A stretch of 64,000 bases of DNA from Zhihengliuella flava (GTDB taxonomy: Bacteria; Actinomycetota; Actinomycetes; Actinomycetales; Micrococcaceae): contig NZ_JADOTZ010000001.1 in NCBI RefSeq assembly GCF_015751895.1, forward strand, positions 2,356,001-2,420,000, read 5' to 3'. The position numbers and the translations under genes were made by a program. The notes under the pieces were generated by a model, which did no database searches, was not told the DNA's origin, and was given only the letters and a program-made list of their open reading frames with translations. Numbering within the stretch: the stretch's first letter is position 1; each line of letters starts with the position of its first letter. Below, piece after piece: positions 59,274 to 64,000 of this stretch.

Positions 59274-59672
59274 TTACTTCGCGGTTTTGAGGGAATCGCG
59301 GATCTCGGTGAGGAGGGCGACTTGAGGATCGACGGCCTCCTCCTCGTCGTCGAGGCCGATGCCCAGCCGGCGGTTGCGAGCCTCGATCATCTTGTTCATC
59401 GGAATGACCACCACAAAATAGATGGCTGCGGCGATCAGCAGGAAGTTGACGATGGCCGTCAGGACGGCACCGATGGCGATCTCATTGCCATTGAGGGTGA
59501 CGAGGAGGAACTCGTCGAAGTTCGGGGACCCGACGAGCGCGGAAATCAGTGGCATCAGCACGCGCTCCACGAGCGCGGTCACGACGGCGCCGAAGGCGCC
59601 TCCGAGGACCACTGCGACGGCAAGGTCAACGACGTTGCCCTTCATGATGAATTCTTTGAATCCGTGAATCAT
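59274..59672 (-). CDS. mscL: large-conductance mechanosensitive channel
   Basis: MscL (132 aa) opens under membrane tension and protects cells from osmotic downshock. GFKEFIMKGNVVDLAVAVV leads into the pore-lining first membrane helix. The second helix is VLTAIVNFLLIAAAIYFVVV, followed by a cytoplasmic acidic/Lys helix. The ATG at 59672 has no ribosome site but a TAATCT hexamer 7 nt upstream, suggesting a leaderless message. Confidence 0.97.
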   Translation of the reverse strand: MIHGFKEFIMKGNVVDLAVAVVLGGAFGAVVTALVERVLMPLISALVGSPNFDEFLLVTLNGNEIAIGAVLTAIVNFLLIAAAIYFVVVIPMNKMIEARNRRLGIGLDDEEEAVDPQVALLTEIRDSLKTAK

Positions 59673-59679
59673 GGTTCAC

Positions 59680-59685
59680 AGATTA
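59680..59685 (-). promoter_or_regulatory. -10 box of mscL, likely leaderless
   Basis: On the minus strand TAATCT ends 7 nt before the mscL ATG. A weak TAGTGA lies 18 bp further upstream. Confidence 0.45.
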
Positions 59686-59720
59686 CAGCGGCATAGACCG
59701 AACTCACTAGAGATACTTGG

Positions 59721-60689
59721 TTAAATCTTGCGTAAGAGCATTCTCCTGATGGAATGGTCCGCATCCTTGCTTAGGACCAGCTGGGCCCGTCCGCGGGTGG
59801 GCAGCACGTTCTCTCGCAAGTTCGGCTCGTTGATGCGCCGCCAAATATCGAGGGCCGTGGCTCGGGCCTCTTCATCCGTCAACGTCGAGTAGCGGTGGAA
59901 GTAGGACGCCGGATCAGCGAACGCGCCGCTGCGCAGCTTCATGAATCGCTTGACGTACCACTCCTCAATATCCTGCGTCCGGGCGTCAACGTAGAGGGAA
60001 AAATCGAAGAAGTCACTGAGCGCAAGTCCCGCCGTTCCATTGGTTCGGATGCGAGCCGGTTGGAGGACATTGAGCCCCTCGACGATGAGCACATCCGGCT
60101 TGCGGACCACCACCTCTTCGTCGTCAAGGATGTTGTAGGTCAGGTGGGAGTACATCGGGGCGCGAACTTCTTCCGCACCTGACTTCACCGCGGCAACAAA
60201 ACGCAGCAGCGCACGGCGATCGTAAGACTCCGGGAAGCCCTTCCGGTGCATGATGCCGCGGCGTTCCAGCTCCTCATTGGGGTAGAGGAAGCCGTCCGTG
60301 GTGACCAACTGTACGTCCGGGGTGTCCGGCCAACGGCGCAGCAGCTCACGCAGCACGCGCGCGGTGGTCGACTTGCCGACGGCAACGGAGCCGCCGACGC
60401 CGATGACGAACGGGGTGCGCTGCGTGGCCTCGCCGAGGAAGGTGCTGGTCACGCGATGAAGGTGACCAGCCCCCTGCACGTAGAGATAGAGCAGGCGGGA
60501 GAGCGGTAGGTAGACCTCGCGGATCTCGGCCAAGCTGAGTTGTTCCCCCAACCCGCTGAGCCGATCCAGATCGTCCATATTTAATGGCTGCTCGATGGAA
60601 TGAGCCAGACGCGACCACGTCTCGCGTTCGAGTTCGATGAAGGGGGAGACGCCGTTGTCATTTGCCCGGGAATCAGTCACCCGCAACAT
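59721..60689 (-). CDS. coaA: type I pantothenate kinase
   Basis: CoaA (322 aa) phosphorylates pantothenate, the first step of coenzyme A synthesis. The P-loop is [17 protein letters not shown] (about residues 97-113). [22 protein letters not shown] and the Tyr/His-containing YSHLTYNI match the prokaryotic type I family. The ATG at 60689 is used; GTG a few codons in (MTDSRAND) is an alternative. It is divergent from glmS with 83 bp between. Confidence 0.97.
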   Translation of the reverse strand: MLRVTDSRANDNGVSPFIELERETWSRLAHSIEQPLNMDDLDRLSGLGEQLSLAEIREVYLPLSRLLYLYVQGAGHLHRVTSTFLGEATQRTPFVIGVGGSVAVGKSTTARVLRELLRRWPDTPDVQLVTTDGFLYPNEELERRGIMHRKGFPESYDRRALLRFVAAVKSGAEEVRAPMYSHLTYNILDDEEVVVRKPDVLIVEGLNVLQPARIRTNGTAGLALSDFFDFSLYVDARTQDIEEWYVKRFMKLRSGAFADPASYFHRYSTLTDEEARATALDIWRRINEPNLRENVLPTRGRAQLVLSKDADHSIRRMLLRKI

Positions 60690-60759
60690 TCTGCCAAAGG
60701 CTCACGCGCACACTAAACCGTGTCGCAGATGCCCTCCCCGTGGGGACAATGAGGGGCGG

Positions 60760-60765
60760 TACCCT
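60760..60765 (+). promoter_or_regulatory. -10 box candidate of glmS
   Basis: TACCCT ends 7 nt before the glmS ATG at 60773. GAGGG lies only 1-2 nt before the ATG, too close for a normal ribosome site. Leaderless transcription is therefore possible. Confidence 0.35.
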
Positions 60766-60772
60766 TGAGGGC

Positions 60773-62647
60773 ATGTGTGGAATCGTTGGTTATGTTGGCG
60801 GTGCGTCGAAGTCTTCTGGTGCTCATGGTGCTGTGGATGTGGTGTTGGAGGGGTTGCGCCGGTTGGAGTATCGGGGCTATGACTCGGCTGGTGTTGCGGT
60901 GTTGGGTGATGGTGGTCTTGAGTTTCGGAAGAAGTCGGGCAAGCTGACGAATCTGGTGGGGGCGATTGAGGCCTCCCCGTTGCCGGTGTCGTTGACGGGT
61001 ATTGGTCATACGCGGTGGGCGACCCATGGTGGGCCGTCGGATGAGAACGCGCATCCGCATGTGGCTGATGAGGGCCGGTTGGCGTTGATTCATAACGGGA
61101 TTATTGAGAATTTCGCGGAGATCAAGCAGGAGTTGCTGGCCGCGGGCCACGAGTTCGCCTCGGAGACGGATACTGAGGTTGCTGCGGTATTGCTCGCGGA
61201 GGTGTATCGGGGTGAGGCTGCCGGGGATTTAACGCGTTCGATGGAGTTGGTCTCGCAGAAGCTCGAGGGTGCGTTTACGTTGTTGGCGGTGCATGAGGAG
61301 CATCCTGGTGTGGTGGTTGCTGCGCGCCGGAATTCGCCGTTGGTGGTGGGTTTGGGTCAGGGGGAGAATTTCCTGGGCTCGGATGTGTCGGGCTTTATTG
61401 ATTTCACGCGGCGTGCGGTGGAGTTGGGTCAGGATCAGATCGTGACGATTACTCCGGAGTCGCATCGGATCACTGATTTTGAGGGCAACCCTGCTGAGGG
61501 TAAGGAATTCACGGTGGATTGGGATGCTGCGGCCGCGGAGAAGGGTGGTTTTGCCTCGTTCATGGAGAAGGAGGTCCATGATCAGCCGGCGGCGGTGGCG
61601 GATACGTTGTTGGGTCGGTCGGATTCTGAGGGCCGGTTGACTCTGGACGAGCTGCGCATTGATCCGGGCCAGCTTAAGCGGGTCAATAAGATCATTGTGT
61701 TGGCGTGTGGGACGTCGGCGTATGCGGGGTCGGTGGCGAAGTACGCGATTGAGTCGTGGTGCCGGATCCCGGTGGAGGTGGAGCTCTCTCATGAGTTCCG
61801 GTATCGGGAGCCGATCGTGGATGCGGACACGTTGGTGGTGTCGATCTCGCAGTCGGGCGAGACGATGGATACGTTGATGGCGGTCCGGTATGCGAAGGAG
61901 CAGGGGGCGAAGACCCTGTCGATTTGTAATACGAATGGGTCCACGATTCCGCGCGAGTCGGACGCGGTGCTGTATACGCATGCGGGTCCGGAGATCGCGG
62001 TGGCTTCGACGAAGGCGTTTTTGGCGCAGATTGTTGCGACGTACATTCTTGGCCTGTACTTGGCGAGCCTGCGGGGGAACCTGTTTACCGGTCAGATCCG
62101 GGACATCATGGCGGATCTGAATAAGATTCCGGGCAAGATCACGGACATCCTGGACCGCGAGGACGAGATCAAGGAGTTGGCTCGTTCGATGAAGGACGAG
62201 GCGTCGGTGTTGTTCCTGGGCCGGCATGTGGGGTACCCGGTCGCGATGGAAGGGGCGTTGAAGCTCAAGGAGATCGCGTACATTCACGCTGAGGGTTTCG
62301 CGGCGGGCGAGTTGAAGCACGGACCGATCGCGTTGATCGATGACGGGCAGCCGGTGTTCGTCGTGGTCCCGTCCAAGCGGGGCCGGGACTCGTTGCACGC
62401 GAAGGTCGTTTCGAATATTCAGGAAGTCCGGGCCCGTGGGGCACGCACTCTGGTCATCGCGGAAGAGGGTGACGAGGCGGTGCGGGAGTACTCCGAGTTC
62501 GTGTTCTATGTCCCGGAGACCCCGACCCTGCTCATGCCGTTGCTGACCGTGGTCCCTCTACAGATCTTCGCTTGCGAACTCGCCTCCGCGAAGGGCTACG
62601 ACGTGGACCAGCCCCGCAACCTCGCCAAATCCGTCACCGTCGAATAA
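60773..62647 (+). CDS. glmS: glutamine-fructose-6-phosphate aminotransferase (isomerising)
   Basis: GlmS (624 aa) makes glucosamine-6-phosphate from fructose-6-phosphate and glutamine, committing sugar to UDP-GlcNAc. The ATG at 60773 is fixed because Cys2 (MCGIVGYVGG) must become the N-terminal nucleophile of the glutaminase domain. HTRWATHGGPSDENAHPH follows. Two SIS domains bind the sugar phosphate (CGTSAYAG, SQSGETMDT), and the C-terminus ends PRNLAKSVTVE. The first 1.3 kb or so use many GTT, GGT, GAT and TTG codons, unlike neighbouring genes; the last third looks more like the host. Confidence 0.98.
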   Translation: MCGIVGYVGGASKSSGAHGAVDVVLEGLRRLEYRGYDSAGVAVLGDGGLEFRKKSGKLTNLVGAIEASPLPVSLTGIGHTRWATHGGPSDENAHPHVADEGRLALIHNGIIENFAEIKQELLAAGHEFASETDTEVAAVLLAEVYRGEAAGDLTRSMELVSQKLEGAFTLLAVHEEHPGVVVAARRNSPLVVGLGQGENFLGSDVSGFIDFTRRAVELGQDQIVTITPESHRITDFEGNPAEGKEFTVDWDAAAAEKGGFASFMEKEVHDQPAAVADTLLGRSDSEGRLTLDELRIDPGQLKRVNKIIVLACGTSAYAGSVAKYAIESWCRIPVEVELSHEFRYREPIVDADTLVVSISQSGETMDTLMAVRYAKEQGAKTLSICNTNGSTIPRESDAVLYTHAGPEIAVASTKAFLAQIVATYILGLYLASLRGNLFTGQIRDIMADLNKIPGKITDILDREDEIKELARSMKDEASVLFLGRHVGYPVAMEGALKLKEIAYIHAEGFAAGELKHGPIALIDDGQPVFVVVPSKRGRDSLHAKVVSNIQEVRARGARTLVIAEEGDEAVREYSEFVFYVPETPTLLMPLLTVVPLQIFACELASAKGYDVDQPRNLAKSVTVE

Positions 62648-62653
62648 TCGCCC

Positions 62654-63010
62654 ATGATCGTCGGAATTGGTGTGGACGTGGTGCAGGTGTCCCGCTTCAA
62701 GCAGCAGCTCGAGCGGACCCCTGCACTGCGCGAGCGGCTTTTTGTCCCCGCGGAACGGGACCTGCCTCTGAGATCATTGGCGGCTCGCTTCGCCGCGAAA
62801 GAAGCCATTGCGAAGGCGCTCGGCGCTCCGGCGGGCATGAACTGGCAGCACTGTCAGGTGGTGAAGGACGACGCGGGTGACCCCCATGTTCTCGTCGATG
62901 GAACGGTGGCCGACGTGGCGGCACGGAAAGGCGTCCAGAAGTGGCATCTCACCATGAGCCATGACGGGGACTTGGCCACCGCCATGGTGGTCGCGGAACG
63001 CTTGTCATGA
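62654..63010 (+). CDS. acpS: holo-[acyl-carrier-protein] synthase
   Basis: AcpS (118 aa) transfers 4'-phosphopantetheine from CoA to acyl carrier protein. The metal-binding Asp is in [15 protein letters not shown] and the catalytic Glu in [13 protein letters not shown]. It starts 6 bp after glmS and overlaps the next gene by four bases, so the three genes are probably one transcript. Function links it to coaA, which makes the CoA precursor. Confidence 0.97.
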   Translation: MIVGIGVDVVQVSRFKQQLERTPALRERLFVPAERDLPLRSLAARFAAKEAIAKALGAPAGMNWQHCQVVKDDAGDPHVLVDGTVADVAARKGVQKWHLTMSHDGDLATAMVVAERLS

Positions 63011-64000
63011 GGCCGGTCTTTACCGGAGCTGAGGTGCGTTCCGCCGAACAGCCTCTCCTCGACGCGGGGCTCGGACCTGAGCTCATGCGACGAGCGGCTC
63101 ACGGCTTGGCCCAGCACGTCATCGAGGTGTTGAAGGGGACGGTTTCCGCGGGCCAACTCGCCGAATCCCGCGATCGCCGGGGGCGACGACGGCCCCACGC
63201 TGCCCGCATCTACGGCGCCCGCGTTGCCGCGTACGTTGGAACGGGAAACAACGGCGGCGACGCACTCTACGCGCTCGCTACCTTGCGTCGGCGCGGCGTG
63301 CACTGCGTCGCCCTGCTGACCGGCGAGCGGTGCCACGCGGCTGGACTCGCCGCATTGCGATCCGCCGGTGGCCGCGCACTGTCGATCAGCGATCCGGAGG
63401 CACCGGCTGTCCTAGAGCGAGCCGACGTCGTCATCGATGCCATGCTCGGCACCGGATCGCGCGTGACGGACGAGCCTCGCCCCATCGAGTTGATCGCACC
63501 CGCGGAGCACGTTCACATCGTTGCGTGTGATCTGCCCTCCGGTGTTGACGCCGCCACGGGCCGCGCAGAACCCGGGGCCCTGAGGGCGGACAGCACGGTG
63601 ACGTTCGGTGCTGTGAAGTGTGGACTCGTGATGGGAGAGGGGCGACAACTCGCCGGCGAGGTGCGGGTGGTCGACATCGGGTTGAGGCCCTATCTCCCGG
63701 AGGCCCGGGTGCAGCACGTGGAGGTTCACACAGCGGCTTGTTCCGACTCCGCCCCACCGTGGAACGCGCACAAGTATTCTCGTGGTGTCGTCGGACTCAT
63801 CGCCGGATCCGAACAGTATCCCGGAGCCGCGGTCCTCACCGCGCGCAGTGCGGTCAACGCGGGCATCGGGATGCTCGTGGCGTGCCCGCCGGAGGGTGCC
63901 TCGACAGTACGCCAACTGCTTTTGGGTGCACTGCCGGAGGTAGTGGTCTCGGAACACGCCGACGACGGCGTCAGGGAACGCATCAGTGCCTGGGTGCTGG
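63007..64000 (+). CDS. nnr: bifunctional NAD(P)H-hydrate epimerase/dehydratase, truncated by window end
   Basis: This gene is open to the right edge; 331 codons are visible. It encodes the bifunctional repair enzyme for hydrated NAD(P)H. The N-terminal YjeF_N epimerase part has [24 protein letters not shown] and [12 protein letters not shown]. From about residue 252 the ADP/ATP-dependent dehydratase domain begins with [20 protein letters not shown]. The ATG at 63007 overlaps the acpS stop (ATGA). Position after acpS is common in bacteria. Confidence 0.95.
   Translation, partial: MRPVFTGAEVRSAEQPLLDAGLGPELMRRAAHGLAQHVIEVLKGTVSAGQLAESRDRRGRRRPHAARIYGARVAAYVGTGNNGGDALYALATLRRRGVHCVALLTGERCHAAGLAALRSAGGRALSISDPEAPAVLERADVVIDAMLGTGSRVTDEPRPIELIAPAEHVHIVACDLPSGVDAATGRAEPGALRADSTVTFGAVKCGLVMGEGRQLAGEVRVVDIGLRPYLPEARVQHVEVHTAACSDSAPPWNAHKYSRGVVGLIAGSEQYPGAAVLTARSAVNAGIGMLVACPPEGASTVRQLLLGALPEVVVSEHADDGVRERISAWVL

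Noticed and set aside
60773-60775. glmS ribozyme/riboswitch upstream of glmS
   Set aside because: Only 83 bp separate coaA and glmS and no such structure is visible; the element is known mainly from Firmicutes.

Overview
The window is chromosomal DNA from a high-GC Gram-positive bacterium, most likely an actinobacterium of the order Micrococcales, probably Micrococcaceae. The evidence is strong G/C bias at third codon positions, many GTG and TTG starts, a short adenylate kinase, an spc operon with no S14 gene between L5 and S8 (as known in Micrococcus luteus), an LPXTG-anchored wall protein, and an RpoB whose rifampicin-region residues fall on Mycobacterium tuberculosis numbering when its TTG start is used. 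The genus cannot be fixed from sequence alone.

Layout. 0.2-8.7 kb: one giant sortase-anchored surface protein (2834 aa) built from ten ~230-aa modules, including a 2088-bp tandem duplication that looks perfect. 9.0-16.5 kb: rpoB-rpoC. 16.9-21.4 kb: str operon (rpsL-rpsG-fusA-tuf). 21.9-27.1 kb: S10 operon (rpsJ to rpsQ). 27.5-31.6 kb: spc operon (rplN to rplO). 31.8-34.6 kb: secY-adk-map. 34.8-38.0 kb: infA-rpmJ-rpsM-rpsK-rpoA-rplQ, then truA. 39.0-46.1 kb, minus strand: a complete-looking Tad/Flp pilus operon (flp-tadE-tadG-cpaB-cpaE-tadA-tadB-tadC) without a prepilin peptidase. 46.9-49.8 kb: a divergent large LuxR-type (LAL) ATPase regulator, then a small membrane protein. 50.6-51.6 kb: rplM-rpsI. 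51.8-56.7 kb: two large head-to-head proteins that each combine glycosyltransferase-like and polysaccharide pyruvyl-transferase-like parts. 56.8-64.0 kb: glmM, a nucleotidyltransferase-fold protein, mscL, coaA, glmS, acpS and the start of a bifunctional NAD(P)H-hydrate repair enzyme cut by the window edge.

How it fits together. The core is the transcription and translation machinery in conserved actinobacterial order, divided by clear hairpin terminators and promoters, several of which share a TTGGnn / TAnnnT pattern with 17-18 bp spacing. Three accessory blocks sit at the junctions of this core: the adhesin before rpoB, the Tad pilus plus LAL regulator between truA and rplM, and the glycosyltransferase/pyruvyltransferase pair between rpsI and glmM. 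All three concern the cell surface. glmM and glmS, which supply UDP-GlcNAc precursor for the wall, are in the same stretch.

The most unusual signals are the adhesin repeat structure, a helically phased array of TACGGGGA-like sites between the Tad operon and its neighbouring regulator, the paired glycosyltransferase/pyruvyltransferase proteins, and a set of genes whose -10 box lies 7-9 nt before the start codon, which suggests leaderless mRNAs.
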